A stretch of 64,000 nucleotides of DNA from Paracoccaceae bacterium (GCA_019911965.1 JAIOJF010000011.1:1-64000), one strand, 5' to 3'; positions 27,041-36,925 are shown, counted from the first letter of the stretch. Notes: generated from the sequence alone by a model not told the origin. Numbers and translations are program-made.

Positions 27041-27292
27041 TCACTTGTTCCCGCGAAGCCGCTGCCAGAGCAATCGCCCGAAATACCGCAAGGGATAGCG
27101 AAAGATCGAGATCGCCCCGATCAGCAGGCCAAGCGCCCAGTACGGCCCGGCATCATAGGCGATATAGCCCAGGATGAAGGGCAGCAGCGCCAGCATCGGC
27201 AGGCCGAGATAGGGATGGAACCGGCGCGGCAACATTCCGATGGCCGAAATCACCAGCACCCAGATAATGGCGATGATCAGCGAGGTATTCAT
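27041..27292 (-). CDS. DUF2484 membrane protein
   Basis: An 83-residue protein with two or three hydrophobic segments ([39 protein letters not shown]) and a basic tail ([15 protein letters not shown]). DUF2484 genes are known between murC and murB in the Rhodobacterales, exactly as here. The start overlaps the murC stop by 4 bp (ATGA). Function is unknown; the position suggests a role tied to cell-wall synthesis. Confidence 0.85.
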   Translation of the reverse strand: MNTSLIIAIIWVLVISAIGMLPRRFHPYLGLPMLALLPFILGYIAYDAGPYWALGLLIGAISIFRYPLRYFGRLLWQRLRGNK

Positions 27293-28686
27293 GCCCCCAG
27301 CGCCGCCGGCAGGCCATGCGCCCAGCCCGAGATCGTGCCCGCCCCGAGGCAGACCACCATGTCGCCGGGCTTGGCTTCGCGCCGCACCAGATCGGCCAGC
27401 CCGGCCTCGTTCAGCACGGCCGAGGCGTTGCGGTGGCCGTGCCGGATCAGCCCGGCCACCAGATCATCGCGGCTGGCCCCGGCAATCGGGTCTTCCCCGG
27501 CGGCATAGACCTCGGCGATGCCCACCACGTCGGCATCGTTGAAACAGGTGCAGAAATCCTCGAACAGGCTGGACAGGCGGGTGAAGCGATGCGGCTGATG
27601 CACTGCGATCACCCGGCCCCTGGTGGCCTGCCGCGCCGCCTTCAGCACGGCGGCAATCTCGACCGGGTGGTGGCCGTAATCGTCGATGATGGTGACACCG
27701 CCAACCTCGCCTACCTTGGTGAACCGCCGGTTCACACCCTTGAAATTCGCCAGTGCCTCGCGGATTTCCGCCGCCTTCATGCCCAGATGCCGCGCCACCG
27801 CGATGGCCGACAGGGCGTTCAGCACGTTGTGATCGCCCGGCATCGGCAGGATCACGCCATTGATGCGGGTATCTTCGTCGCGTAGATAAACATCGAAATG
27901 CGCCGCGCCGTCCTGATAGCGCAGGTTGCCCGCGCGCACATCGGCCTGCGCGTTGAAGCCATAGGTGATCACACGCCGGTCGCTGATCCGCCCGACCAGC
28001 GCCTGCACCTCGGGATGATCGGTGCAGCAGACCGCGATACCGTAGAACGGGATATTGTGAACGAAGGTATAGAAGGCATCGCGCAGCGCCTCGAAGGTGC
28101 CGTAATGCTCCATATGTTCGGGGTCGATATTGGTGACGATGGCAATGGTCGCGGGCAGTTTCACGAAGGTGCCGTCGCTTTCATCGGCCTCGACCACCAT
28201 CCATTCGCCCGCCCCCATCCGCGCATTCGAGCCATAGGCGTGGATGATGCCGCCATTGATTACCGTCGGATCCAGCCCGCCGGCATCCAGCAATGTGGCC
28301 ACCATCGTGGTGGTGGTGGTCTTGCCATGCGTGCCCGCGATGGCGACGTTGGATTTCAGCCGCATCAGTTCCGCCAGCATCTCGGCCCGGCGCACCACCG
28401 GCAGGCCAAGGCGGCGGGCCTCGTCCAGTTCCGGGTTGCCGGGCTTGATCGCCGAGGAGATCACCACCACTTCGGCACCTTGCAGGTTTTCCGCCCGCTG
28501 GCCTACGAAGACGGTCGCGCCCTTTTCCGCCAGCCGGTCGGTGATCTTCGAGGCTTTCAAATCCGAACCCTGCACCACATAGCCGTGGTTCAGCAGCACT
28601 TCGGCAATGCCGGACATGCCGATACCGCCGATGCCGACGAAATGGATCGGCCCGATATCGGTCGGCAATTTGGTGGCAGCGTTCAT
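27289..28686 (-). CDS. murC: UDP-N-acetylmuramate--L-alanine ligase MurC
   Basis: A 465-residue Mur ligase adding L-Ala to UDP-MurNAc. [17 protein letters not shown] opens the first domain, [15 protein letters not shown] is the ATP loop (near 110), [11 protein letters not shown] and [11 protein letters not shown] are central ligase motifs, and [10 protein letters not shown] is in the C-terminal domain. Overlaps murG by 4 bp and DUF2484 by 4 bp, so the run is translationally coupled. Confidence 0.97.
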   Translation of the reverse strand: MNAATKLPTDIGPIHFVGIGGIGMSGIAEVLLNHGYVVQGSDLKASKITDRLAEKGATVFVGQRAENLQGAEVVVISSAIKPGNPELDEARRLGLPVVRRAEMLAELMRLKSNVAIAGTHGKTTTTTMVATLLDAGGLDPTVINGGIIHAYGSNARMGAGEWMVVEADESDGTFVKLPATIAIVTNIDPEHMEHYGTFEALRDAFYTFVHNIPFYGIAVCCTDHPEVQALVGRISDRRVITYGFNAQADVRAGNLRYQDGAAHFDVYLRDEDTRINGVILPMPGDHNVLNALSAIAVARHLGMKAAEIREALANFKGVNRRFTKVGEVGGVTIIDDYGHHPVEIAAVLKAARQATRGRVIAVHQPHRFTRLSSLFEDFCTCFNDADVVGIAEVYAAGEDPIAGASRDDLVAGLIRHGHRNASAVLNEAGLADLVRREAKPGDMVVCLGAGTISGWAHGLPAALGA

Positions 28687-29783
28687 GAATGTCCCCTTTC
28701 GGCCAGGTCTTCGACCAGCAGCCCCAATGTCTGAGTCGCTTCCGGCTTGCCATAGGCCTTGGCGGCGATGGCCATGCGGGTGGCCAAAGGCCCGTCGGTC
28801 AGGATGGCGTGGATCTTGCGTGCAAGGCCCAGTGCCGTCAGGTCGATCTCCTGGATCATCTCCGCCGCCCCGGCCTCGACCAGCCCGCGCGCATTGGCGG
28901 TCTGATGATCGCCCGTGGCGATTTTCAGCGGGATGAAGATCGCCGGGCGGCCAATCGCGCTGATATCCGCCACCGACGAGGCCCCGGCGCGTGAAATCAC
29001 CATCTGCGCCTCGGCCAGCCGGGCCGGCACGTCATCAAAGAAGGTGCGCACCTCGGCGCTGATCCCGGCGGCGGCATATTGCGCCTCGACATCGGCCAGG
29101 TCTTCCTCGCGGGCCTGGTGCGACACCCGCAGATGTTGCAGGATTTCGCCCGGCAACAGCGCAATCGCGCCCGGCACCACCTCGGACAGGATGCGGGCAC
29201 CCTGCGAGCCGCCGATCACCAGAAGGCTCATCGGGTAGTCGCCGGGTTCGATATATTGCGCGTTCTCGCGTGCCAGCACCGATTTGCGCACCGGATTGCC
29301 GGTGAAAATCCCCTCCACCCCCTTGGGCAGTTCGGTTGGCCAGATGCCACAGGCCACCACGTTGACGCGCCGCGCGAACAGCCGGTTGACCCGGCCCAGC
29401 ACGCCGTTCTGTTCGTGGATCATCCGGGGTCGGCGGGTGATCCAGGCCGCCGCCATCGCCGGGATGGCCGGATAGCCGCCAAAACCGGCCACCGCGTCGG
29501 GGCGGCTTCGCAGCATGCGCCAGGTGGCACCGGCAATGCCCTTCAGCACCGAAAACGGCACCATCAGTTTCGCCAGCAGACCGCCGCGCGAAAAGCTGGC
29601 GGACGAGACCACCTCGATCTCCACCGCTTCGGGGAAACCGGCGGTATATTGTGCGCCGCGCGGATCGGTGGACAATCTGACATTCCAGCCCGCCGTCAGC
29701 ATTTCCTCGGCCAGCGCCTGGGCGGGGAACATATGCCCGCCGGTGCCGCCCGCAGCGATGATCAGGGTTTTCCGTTTGTCCAT
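28683..29783 (-). CDS. murG: UDP-GlcNAc:lipid I glycosyltransferase MurG
   Basis: A 366-residue GT-B glycosyltransferase converting lipid I to lipid II at the inner face of the membrane. The G-loops are [20 protein letters not shown] and [26 protein letters not shown] and [13 protein letters not shown] are conserved acceptor motifs; [22 protein letters not shown] binds the donor. It lies 13 bp after ftsW. Confidence 0.97.
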   Translation of the reverse strand: MDKRKTLIIAAGGTGGHMFPAQALAEEMLTAGWNVRLSTDPRGAQYTAGFPEAVEIEVVSSASFSRGGLLAKLMVPFSVLKGIAGATWRMLRSRPDAVAGFGGYPAIPAMAAAWITRRPRMIHEQNGVLGRVNRLFARRVNVVACGIWPTELPKGVEGIFTGNPVRKSVLARENAQYIEPGDYPMSLLVIGGSQGARILSEVVPGAIALLPGEILQHLRVSHQAREEDLADVEAQYAAAGISAEVRTFFDDVPARLAEAQMVISRAGASSVADISAIGRPAIFIPLKIATGDHQTANARGLVEAGAAEMIQEIDLTALGLARKIHAILTDGPLATRMAIAAKAYGKPEATQTLGLLVEDLAERGHS

Positions 29784-29796
29784 CCGCTTCCCAAAC

Positions 29797-30957
29797 TCAG
29801 CGCCGCCGGATGATATCGCTCATCTCGCCCTGCGGTCGTGCGCGTGTAAACGACAGAAGCATACCAAGTGCAATCCCCGCCGCCACCAAAGATGACCCGC
29901 CATAGGAGACAAATGGCAGCGTCATGCCCTTGGCCGGCAACAATCGCGCCGCCACGCCCAGATTGATCAGCGCCTGCATGCCAAACAGCGCCGCCAGCCC
30001 GGTGCCGGCCAGCCGCGTGAAGGGATCGCGTTCGCGGATCAGCCGGAACATCGAGCGCACCGTGACCATAAGGAACAACAGGATGATGACAAGGACAAGG
30101 ATCAGGCCGTATTCCTCGGCCGCCACCGCGATGATAAAATCGGTATGGGCATCGGGCAGCGACCATTTCACCTCGCCGCCGCCGACGCCGACGCCGAAAA
30201 AACCGCCTTCAAGGATCGCGTTCGAGGCAAAGCCCATCTGCGTTGTCGGATCAATATGCGGGTTCAGGAAACCGTCGATCCGGCGGGCGAAATGCTCGGA
30301 ATTCTGGTAGGCCAGACTGCCGCCAAGAACCACGAAGCCCGCCAGACCCGTCAGTACCTTGATCGGCGCTCCGGCAATGAAATACATGATCATCCATGTG
30401 GCGATAATCAGCAGGGCCTGCCCGAAATCCGGCTGCACGATCAGCAGACCGACCAGGATCAGTGCCACCATCAGCGACAGGCGCTTGCCGGGCGGGCCGA
30501 ACACCTCGGACGAGGCCGCCATCAGCCAGGCCGTGAAGACAACAAATCCGGGTTTCAGGAATTCCGACGGCTGTACCGAGGTGAAGCCCAGCGAATACCA
30601 TCTGGTTGCGCCCTTGCCGAAATCGGTGCCGAATACAGGCAGCATCGCCACCGCCAGGAAGGCCGCAAAAAACCCGAGCACGCCCAGCCGTCTTACCATC
30701 AGGGGCGACATCATCGACGTGATGAACATGGCGGATAATGCTACTGCCCCAAAGGCGGCCTGCTTGGTGACATAATAAAACGGCGCATGGCCGGTCTTGG
30801 CTGCCAGTGGCGGTGACGAGGCAAGCCCCAGGAGCAGGCCCACGCCAAACAGCAACAGCACGCCCGACATCGACCAGCGGTCAATCGTACGCCACCATTT
30901 GGGAAGAATCGGCTCGCCGGGTTGCGCCGGTACACCGCCATAGACCATCTCTGTCAT
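29797..30957 (-). CDS. ftsW: Lipid II polymerase / division protein FtsW
   Basis: A 386-residue SEDS-family protein with about ten membrane helices. Motifs include [27 protein letters not shown], the [17 protein letters not shown] segment, and [18 protein letters not shown] near the end. SEDS proteins polymerise lipid II at the septum with FtsI. Here it is the first gene of the block; mraY, murD, murF, murE and ftsI are not beside it. Confidence 0.96.
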   Translation of the reverse strand: MTEMVYGGVPAQPGEPILPKWWRTIDRWSMSGVLLLFGVGLLLGLASSPPLAAKTGHAPFYYVTKQAAFGAVALSAMFITSMMSPLMVRRLGVLGFFAAFLAVAMLPVFGTDFGKGATRWYSLGFTSVQPSEFLKPGFVVFTAWLMAASSEVFGPPGKRLSLMVALILVGLLIVQPDFGQALLIIATWMIMYFIAGAPIKVLTGLAGFVVLGGSLAYQNSEHFARRIDGFLNPHIDPTTQMGFASNAILEGGFFGVGVGGGEVKWSLPDAHTDFIIAVAAEEYGLILVLVIILLFLMVTVRSMFRLIRERDPFTRLAGTGLAALFGMQALINLGVAARLLPAKGMTLPFVSYGGSSLVAAGIALGMLLSFTRARPQGEMSDIIRRR

Positions 30958-31050
30958 GAGAGCCGCCCTGAAACCATTACTGCCTCTTGCGCCGCCGGTT
31001 GCCCCGGTTCGGCATTCGTTGGGCGGAGTCTACCGCGAACCGGGCGCTGA

Positions 31051-31088
31051 GGCCAGATTAATCTGACCTTTGGTCACGGCGTGACGCC
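31051..31088. promoter_or_regulatory. Run of overlapping palindromes upstream of ftsW
   Basis: Three inverted repeats overlap: an 18-bp near-perfect palindrome centred on ATTAAT (31051-31068, one mismatched pair), TGACC-N3-GGTCA (31064-31076), and GTCAC-N3-GTGAC (about 31073-31085). They lie 94-130 bp upstream of the ftsW start and just after the amidase stop. No U-run follows in the minus direction, so a terminator is less likely than protein binding. Confidence 0.4.
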
Positions 31089-31107
31089 GCAAGCCTGCCC
31101 GCCTCGC

Positions 31108-32346
31108 CTATTGCCGCAACAGGCGTGCCTCGGCGGCGTCGTCGAGGCTCCACTGATCCAGCGCCGCGACAATGCCCCCGATCACCTGCGCACGCCACGA
31201 CTGGGTGGCCAGATTGGACAGATCGGAGGCATTCGACATGAAGCCGAATTCGATCAGCACCGACGGGATATCCGCCGCCTTCAGCACCGAAAACCCCGCC
31301 GACAGCCGGGGCCGCGAGCGGATCTGCCCGACCGCGGCGGCGATGCCGTCAACCAGCCCGTCGGCCAGCTTTTCCGCGCGCGGCATGGTTTCCACCCGCG
31401 CCATGTCCATCAGGATCGAGGCGACCAGATCATCCTGCTGGCTGAGATCGACCCCGGCCAGTAGATCGGCCCGGTCATGGTTGGCCGCCAGCACCTCGGC
31501 GGCGGCATCCGACGCGGTATCGGACAGCGTGTAGATCGTCGCACCCGATGCCCGCCCCGTCGCCAGCGCATCGGCATGCAGCGACAGGAACACATCCGCC
31601 CCCGCCGCGCGGGCCGCCGTCACCCGGCCTTCCAGCGACAGGAATACATCCTCGTCACGGGTCAGCACCACCTGGTAGCGCCCGGTCAGGACTAGCCGTT
31701 CTTTCAGCTCTCGCGCCAGCGTCAGCATCAGGTCGGCCTCGTCATGGCCGCCATATTGCGCGCCGGGATCAATGCCGCCATGCCCAGGATCGAGCGCCAC
31801 GATCACCTGACGATCCCCCATCGGACGGGTCTTGGCGGGCGGCATGTCGGGCGGCCTGGGCAGGGCCCAGACATCATCATCCCCGCCCGGACCGGTGGAG
31901 GCGGCGAAATCATCCTGCGCTACCGGGGTCAGGCGGATGTTGATCTCGGCATCTCCATCGTTGGGATCGGCGCGCATGGCAGCCGAATGCACCTTCATCG
32001 GGCTGGCCAGTTCCAGAACCATCCGCGACCAGCCGGGCCGGAACAGCCCGGTTCTGATCGCGGTCACGCGGTCGGTGCGGTTCAGCCGATCCAGCCCTTC
32101 AACCGCGAAATTCACCTCGCGGAAATCAAGCACCAGCCGCGCCGGACCGGCCAGCGTGAACACCCGGTAGGGTACTGCCTGGGTCAGTTTCAGACGGATA
32201 TCGACATCGCCCGAGGACCGCCCGGTAATGCCCGATTGCCGCGCTTCCAGCCGGGCCAGCGCCTGCAATTGCTGCGCTGTGGAACCGGCAGGTGCAAGTG
32301 GCACCATCACCAGCGCCAGCACCAGGGCTGCAATTGCCGTTCTCAT
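31108..32346 (-). CDS. N-acetylmuramoyl-L-alanine amidase (AmiC type)
   Basis: A 412-residue periplasmic amidase that splits peptidoglycan during cell separation. A signal peptide (MRTAIAALVLALVMVPLAPA) precedes an AMIN domain (about 40-140) and an Amidase_3 domain (about 175-405). Zinc and catalytic residues are in VIVALDPGHGGIDPGA (His), HDEADLMLTL (Glu), VFLSLHADA (His) and VLIEFGFMSN (Glu). The ATG at 32346 starts the signal peptide; the longer frame to 32397 adds a hydrophilic stretch. Divergent from rne. Confidence 0.92.
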   Translation of the reverse strand: MRTAIAALVLALVMVPLAPAGSTAQQLQALARLEARQSGITGRSSGDVDIRLKLTQAVPYRVFTLAGPARLVLDFREVNFAVEGLDRLNRTDRVTAIRTGLFRPGWSRMVLELASPMKVHSAAMRADPNDGDAEINIRLTPVAQDDFAASTGPGGDDDVWALPRPPDMPPAKTRPMGDRQVIVALDPGHGGIDPGAQYGGHDEADLMLTLARELKERLVLTGRYQVVLTRDEDVFLSLEGRVTAARAAGADVFLSLHADALATGRASGATIYTLSDTASDAAAEVLAANHDRADLLAGVDLSQQDDLVASILMDMARVETMPRAEKLADGLVDGIAAAVGQIRSRPRLSAGFSVLKAADIPSVLIEFGFMSNASDLSNLATQSWRAQVIGGIVAALDQWSLDDAAEARLLRQ

Positions 32347-32416
32347 GCCTGTTCCCGCCTGCCCGTCACGCTTTTTCTTGCCCGGCTTATACAACAATCG
32401 CCCCGGAAAAACACCA

Positions 32417-32445
32417 TTGTCATTTCCCGGCGATTGCCGTTATGG
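32417..32445 (+). promoter_or_regulatory. Candidate rne promoter, TTGTCA-N17-TTATGG
   Basis: A plausible sigma-70-type -35 and -10 pair with ideal spacing lies about 350 bp ahead of the rne start, in the 447-bp divergent gap. No better pair was found nearer the gene. Confidence 0.4.
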
Positions 32446-32451
32446 TCCGGC

Positions 32452-32793
32452 AAGGATCACGCGGCGACGAAAAGCCGCGCACCGAACACGGATTCGCCGC
32501 GTTTTCACATGCTTCAGGCGCATGTCAAAGCAAGCCAATGTGCAGACCGGCCGGCCACCAGGCCAAGAGCTCGCCCGGCTCGTGTTACCGCCGGGCTATT
32601 TAATTGGCACCTCCCTTGCGGGGTGTCGGAGAAAAACCGCGATGAAACGCGAGGCACGACTGCTACATCATCCCGCCATGGCACCCGCCATGCCGGGTGG
32701 CGTGTCCGCCGCCCCATCAGCCCCAATGAAACAGTCCCGCACCGGCATGTTGGCGACATCGCCCAGTGTGCTGCCGGGATTGCATGGACAATT
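32452..32793 (+). other. Long rne 5' leader with several hairpins
   Basis: If the promoter above is used, rne mRNA has a leader of about 340 nt. It can form several stem-loops, such as GCGGC/GCCGC near 32460 and CACCCG/CGGGTG near 32686-32702. E. coli rne is known to be autoregulated through its long 5' UTR; the same here is inference. No coding gene is supported in this stretch. Confidence 0.4.
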
Positions 32794-35517
32794 ATGGCCA
32801 AGAAAATGCTTATCGATGCCACCCACGCGGAAGAGACCCGCGTGGTGGTCGTGGACGGAAACAAGGTCGAGGAATTCGATTTTGAATCGGTCAACAAACG
32901 CCAGCTTGCCGGCAATATCTATCTAGCCAAGGTTACACGGGTCGAACCGTCGCTGCAGGCGGCTTTCGTCGATTACGGCGGTAATCGCCACGGCTTCCTT
33001 GCGTTTTCGGAAATCCACCCGGATTACTATCAGATTCCGGTCGCCGACCGCGAGGCCCTGCTGGCCGAGGAAGAGGCTTACGCCAAGGCCCAGGCCGAAG
33101 AAGACGAGAAGAAATCGAAACCCCGATCATCGTCCCGGCGCACGCGCGGGCGGTCCTCGACCAAAAGCGCCGAGAACCGTGACGCGACGATCAGCGAAGC
33201 GGCGGATATCGGCAGCATGGATGTCGTCGATCTGGACGATACGGACGACAATGCCGAGCCGATCCTGGATTTCGCCGCCGATCAGGCCGCTTCGCCATCT
33301 TCCGGGCAGGACGAGGCCAGCGATGCCGCACCGGTGGAAAGCGGCGAGGATGTCGGCGAACCGGCCCCTGAGGAGGTCGGCGACATCGCTAACGGCGATG
33401 GTAATGGTGGTGAAGAATCCGTTGATCGTGCAACCGGCAATCCCGATATCGAATCTGTCGCGCAGGAAGACGAGCGCGAGGATATCCACCCCCGCCGCAA
33501 GCCGCGTGCGCGCAAATACAAGATCCAGGAAGTCATCAAGGTCCGCCAGATCCTGCTGATCCAGGTCGTCAAGGAAGAACGCGGCAACAAGGGCGCGGCT
33601 TTGACCACCTATCTGTCGCTGGCCGGTCGTTACTGCGTGCTGATGCCCAATACCGCGCGTGGCGGCGGCATTTCGCGCAAGATCACCAATGCCTCGGACC
33701 GCAAGAAGCTGAAGGAAATCGCCGGCGACATCGAGGTGCCGAAAGGCGCCGGGCTGATCATCCGCACCGCCGGGGCGAACCGCACGAAATCCGAGATCAA
33801 GCGCGACTACGATTACCTGCTGCGCCAGTGGGAGCAGGTCCGCGATTTGACCCTGAAATCCATCGCCCCCGCCCCGATCTATGAAGAGGGCAGCCTGATC
33901 AAACGCTCGATCCGCGATCTGTACAACAAGGAGATCGACGAAATCCTGATCGAGGGCGAGGCCGGTTACCGCATGGCCAAGGACTACATGAAAATGCTCA
34001 TGCCGTCCCACGCCAAGAACGTGAAGCATTACACCGATCCCTTGCCGCTGTTTGCCCGCTTCCAGGTCGAAAGCTACCTGACCGGCATGTTCAATCCGAC
34101 CGTGCAGCTGAAATCCGGCGGCTATATCGTGATCGGCGTGACCGAGGCGCTGGTGGCGATCGACGTCAACTCAGGGAGGGCCACCAAGGAAGGCTCGATC
34201 GAGGAAACCGCGCTCAAGACCAATCTGGAGGCAGCCGAGGAAGTGGCCCGCCAGTTGCGCCTGCGCGACCTTGCCGGCCTGATCGTGATCGACTTCATCG
34301 ACATGGAAGACCGGCGCAACAATGCCGCCGTGGAAAAGCGCATCAAGGATCGCCTGAAAACCGATCGCGCCCGCATCCAGGTGGGCCGCATTTCCGGATT
34401 CGGTCTGATGGAAATGTCGCGCCAGCGCCTGCGCCCCGGCATGATCGAGGCCACCACCGCGCCCTGCCCGCATTGCCACGGCACCGGGCTGACGCGCTCG
34501 GACGACAACCTGGCGCTGTCGATCCTGCGCGAACTGGAAGAAGAAGGCGTGCGGCGGCGGTCGCGCGAGGTGCTGGTAACGGTGCCGGTCTCGATTGCCA
34601 ATTACATCCTGAACCACAAGCGCGAACATATCGCCATGATCGAGGCGCGCTATGGCCTTTCGATCCGCATCGAATCCAACCCCGCCCTGATCAGCCCCGA
34701 TTACACGCTGGAGCGGTTCAAGACGGCGACCCGGATCGTGCCGGAAGCACCCGTCGCCGTGGTCTCGATGGAGACATCGCTGGTCGACACCCCGGATGAC
34801 GAGGCGGACGACGACGATACCGATTCTGATGACACCGCGTCGGATACCGGTTCGGACAGAAACGGTGACAATGGCGGCGAGGATGACGACGGCCAGCCGA
34901 AGAAAAAGCGCCGACGGCGGCGGCGGCGCGGTGGTCGCAACCGCAACGGTGGCACCGAGGGCGATGGCGACCAGAATGACGCCGCCGCCGGCGATGACAG
35001 CGCGACGGTGACCGAAGCCGATGGGGATGCGTCAGTCGTGGAACCCGAAGCCGATGCGGCTGAACCGGCGAAGAAGCCTGCCTCGCGGTCGCGTACCCGT
35101 ACCCGCAAACCGGCGAAACCGGCGGATGATGGCGCGGGCGACAGCGCGGCCCCGGCATCCGATGCCCCTGCGGCTGATGCCGTTGACGACACCCCCGAGG
35201 CCGAGCCGCAGGAGGCCCCTGCCAAACCCGCCGCCAAGCCCCGCAAGCCCCGGCGCAAGCCGGCGCCGAAGGTGGCCGAAGACGCCGCGCCGCAAGCGGC
35301 AGAGGAAGCCCCGGCGGCGGATCCGGAAGCAGCCCCCGCAAAGGACGCGGTAATTGAGGCGGCACAGGAAACGGAAGCTGAAGCGGCCGCTGCCCCGGAA
35401 CCGACCCCAAAACCGGCTCCAGCAGCCAAGCCCGAGCCTGTCGCGACAACGCCACCCGAGCCTGCCCCGGCCAAACCTGCCAAGCCCAAACGCACCGGCT
35501 GGTGGTCGCGCGGCTGA
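32794..35517 (+). CDS. rne: Ribonuclease E
   Basis: A 907-residue endoribonuclease and degradosome scaffold. It begins MAKKMLIDATHAEETRVVVV. The S1 domain (about 36-275) is split by an acidic/basic insert of about 130 residues (residues 95-235), usual for alphaproteobacteria. Catalytic Asp residues are in VAIDVNSGRAT and LIVIDFIDM, and the zinc link is APCPHCHGTGL. From about residue 660 the chain is disordered: an acidic run, an Arg-rich RNA-binding patch ([16 protein letters not shown]) and Ala/Pro/Lys repeats, ending KRTGWWSRG. Strong terminator follows. Confidence 0.96.
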   Translation: MAKKMLIDATHAEETRVVVVDGNKVEEFDFESVNKRQLAGNIYLAKVTRVEPSLQAAFVDYGGNRHGFLAFSEIHPDYYQIPVADREALLAEEEAYAKAQAEEDEKKSKPRSSSRRTRGRSSTKSAENRDATISEAADIGSMDVVDLDDTDDNAEPILDFAADQAASPSSGQDEASDAAPVESGEDVGEPAPEEVGDIANGDGNGGEESVDRATGNPDIESVAQEDEREDIHPRRKPRARKYKIQEVIKVRQILLIQVVKEERGNKGAALTTYLSLAGRYCVLMPNTARGGGISRKITNASDRKKLKEIAGDIEVPKGAGLIIRTAGANRTKSEIKRDYDYLLRQWEQVRDLTLKSIAPAPIYEEGSLIKRSIRDLYNKEIDEILIEGEAGYRMAKDYMKMLMPSHAKNVKHYTDPLPLFARFQVESYLTGMFNPTVQLKSGGYIVIGVTEALVAIDVNSGRATKEGSIEETALKTNLEAAEEVARQLRLRDLAGLIVIDFIDMEDRRNNAAVEKRIKDRLKTDRARIQVGRISGFGLMEMSRQRLRPGMIEATTAPCPHCHGTGLTRSDDNLALSILRELEEEGVRRRSREVLVTVPVSIANYILNHKREHIAMIEARYGLSIRIESNPALISPDYTLERFKTATRIVPEAPVAVVSMETSLVDTPDDEADDDDTDSDDTASDTGSDRNGDNGGEDDDGQPKKKRRRRRRRGGRNRNGGTEGDGDQNDAAAGDDSATVTEADGDASVVEPEADAAEPAKKPASRSRTRTRKPAKPADDGAGDSAAPASDAPAADAVDDTPEAEPQEAPAKPAAKPRKPRRKPAPKVAEDAAPQAAEEAPAADPEAAPAKDAVIEAAQETEAEAAAAPEPTPKPAPAAKPEPVATTPPEPAPAKPAKPKRTGWWSRG

Positions 35518-35545
35518 TTTGCAATTGCCGGAGCGGTTAATATCG

Positions 35546-35584
35546 AAACCGCCCGTTTACCCCTTGGGTGAGCGGGCGGTTTTT
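35546..35584 (+). terminator. Rho-independent terminator of rne
   Basis: A 10-bp stem (35546-35555 with 35573-35582) and 17-nt loop end in a run of T, 28 bp after the rne stop. Confidence 0.9.
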
Positions 35585-35662
35585 CTTTGGCCTGAACGGT
35601 CTGTCGACTGCTGCAAGGTCAAAGGCGCGGGAACCTGACCGACATGGCCACTCAAACGCAAA

Positions 35663-35693
35663 ACGGCGGCCCGGGAACCCCCCGCACCGCCGT
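35663..35693 (-). terminator. Rho-independent terminator of cold-shock gene
   Basis: ACGGCGG/CCGCCGT arms (35687-35693 and 35663-35669) are followed in the minus direction by UUUUG. It lies about 40 bp after the cold-shock gene stop. Confidence 0.75.
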
Positions 35694-35734
35694 CTTGGTT
35701 CTTTTTGGTGACGGAACGTTCCGCCAGGATCAAC

Positions 35735-35941
35735 TTACGCCAGTTTAAGGGCGGTCGCGGATTCCTTGCCATTACGGCCGGATTCCAGCTCGTAAGTGAC
35801 CTTCTGATTGTCGTCCAGGCCGGACAGACCTGCCTGTTCAACGGCGGAAATGTGCACGAACACATCCGAGCCGCCCTTTTCAGGCTGAATGAAGCCGAAG
35901 CCTTTGGTGGGGTTGAACCATTTCACGGTGCCGTTGGCCAT
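35735..35941 (-). CDS. Cold-shock protein (CspA family)
   Basis: A 68-residue single cold-shock domain that binds single-stranded RNA/DNA and melts RNA structure. RNP1 is KGFGFIQP and RNP2 is VFVHISAV. AAGGAGAT sits at ideal distance from the ATG at 35941. A promoter-like pair at 36067-36095 would give a leader of about 120 nt, as common in cold-shock genes. Confidence 0.96.
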   Translation of the reverse strand: MANGTVKWFNPTKGFGFIQPEKGGSDVFVHISAVEQAGLSGLDDNQKVTYELESGRNGKESATALKLA

Positions 35942-36066
35942 CCGTTTATCTCCTTCTAACGCCACCCACACAGCGTGGTGGCTATGGTGCACTGCGATCT
36001 CAAACTGGAAATCGACGAACTGCACGAGGAGCCGGAAATTTCTGTGAAAGAAAACATCACGACCGT

Positions 36067-36095
36067 CACTTAGGGCGCGCGGTGCCCGGTTGCAA
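36067..36095 (-). promoter_or_regulatory. Candidate cold-shock gene promoter, TTGCAA-N17-TAAGTG
   Basis: On the minus strand TTGCAA (36090-36095) and TAAGTG (36067-36072) are 17 bp apart, pointing at the cold-shock gene. The implied start near 36060 leaves a long untranslated leader. Confidence 0.4.
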
Positions 36096-36401
36096 GATGT
36101 GGTTTGGGAAATGGTCGAGACATCGGCGTGTTTTTAACCGTGGGCAGGCGTTGACTGCGCGTGTTTTTCGTTTCCGGTGGTCTTGCTGGGTTATGTCGGC
36201 AAGACCGGAAAATCCCTTTGAACGATCCGGTCAAGCATCGGATGAGGCATGGAACCTAAGGCGCACGACTGCTGGGCAATCCGCGTCTTCACCCAAAAGG
36301 CTGGTATCCAATACGAAACCTTAGGTGCATCGCTTCCGACGACCGCCGAAAAGCGGTTTCACGGCCCTCAGGCCCCAAAACCGAATGATCTACTGGGAAA
36401 T
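36096..36401. other. Gene-free stretch left of the tRNA-Asn element
   Basis: No convincing gene, promoter or repeat. On the minus strand, a short hairpin (ACCGC/GCGGT, near 36326-36343) lies about 60 bp beyond the partial tRNA copy and may be the old terminator of tRNA-Asn before the element inserted. Confidence 0.35.
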
Positions 36402-36448
36402 TTGGCTCCGGCGGTAGGGATCGAACCTACGACCAATTGATTAACAGT
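36402..36448 (-). repeat. 47-bp direct repeat, partial copy of tRNA-Asn (att site)
   Basis: Identical over 47 bp to 37764-37810. It covers the tRNA from the anticodon stem to one base past the CCA end; the 5' part of the tRNA is missing, so it is not functional. This is the usual pattern left by site-specific integration into a tRNA 3' end. Confidence 0.92.
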
Positions 36449-36697
36449 ATCCCACAAGCCCGCGCTGCAAACGGCGCTGGTAGGGGGGCGTCGGGGTTCA
36501 GTGAACCCGACCCTTGGCCCTTCGACGGTTGCAAGCGACGGGAACATGTCCTCGATCTGGATCACACCCCGCCGCTCGAAGTGCGCAAGGTGGGTTGGCG
36601 CGTGTGCATGAGCTGCGCCAAGCCGTTTTGGAGCGATGACGTCATCGGGGTCCGCATGTGCCCTGAGTGTAAGAAGCCGCCTGACAAGCGGCGATGA
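36437..36697 (+). CDS. Small zinc-ribbon protein, N-terminus uncertain
   Basis: The frame encodes a cysteine ribbon near its end (WRVCMSCAKPFW and RMCPECKKPPDKRR), preceded by a protein-like stretch (SEPDPWPFDGCKRREHVLDL). The first possible start, TTG at 36437, lies inside the tRNA-derived repeat and has no ribosome site; the frame is open back to 36389. It may be a gene cut or altered by integration. The two CxxC pairs suggest a single zinc site. Function unknown. Confidence 0.4.
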   Translation: MINSIPQARAANGAGRGASGFSEPDPWPFDGCKRREHVLDLDHTPPLEVRKVGWRVCMSCAKPFWSDDVIGVRMCPECKKPPDKRR

Positions 36698-36925
36698 TAA
36701 TTCATACCCCCCGTGGCTGGAGTGGCGCACGGGGAGCGGTCTCGCCAGCCACCCGAGGCATAGCGGTTCAGTCCCTCGTTAAACGCAACAACCGCAGTCA
36801 GGGCGGGGTAACTCCTTTCCCCGTGACCTGTAGAGCGGCCCGGGTGCATGTGCAGCGGGTCGCTTTCATGATGACGAGTAGGGTTGTGCTTGAGATTCGA
36901 GGTGCCACAAGATATTGTGCATCGT

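Noticed and set aside
34860-35510. Ala/Pro/Lys-rich tail of rne as a separate gene or tandem repeat
   Set aside because: It is in frame with the catalytic part and such disordered scaffolding tails are normal for RNase E.
36402-36448. Second tRNA-Asn gene
   Set aside because: Only the 3' part is present; the 5' acceptor strand, D-arm and half of the anticodon stem are missing.
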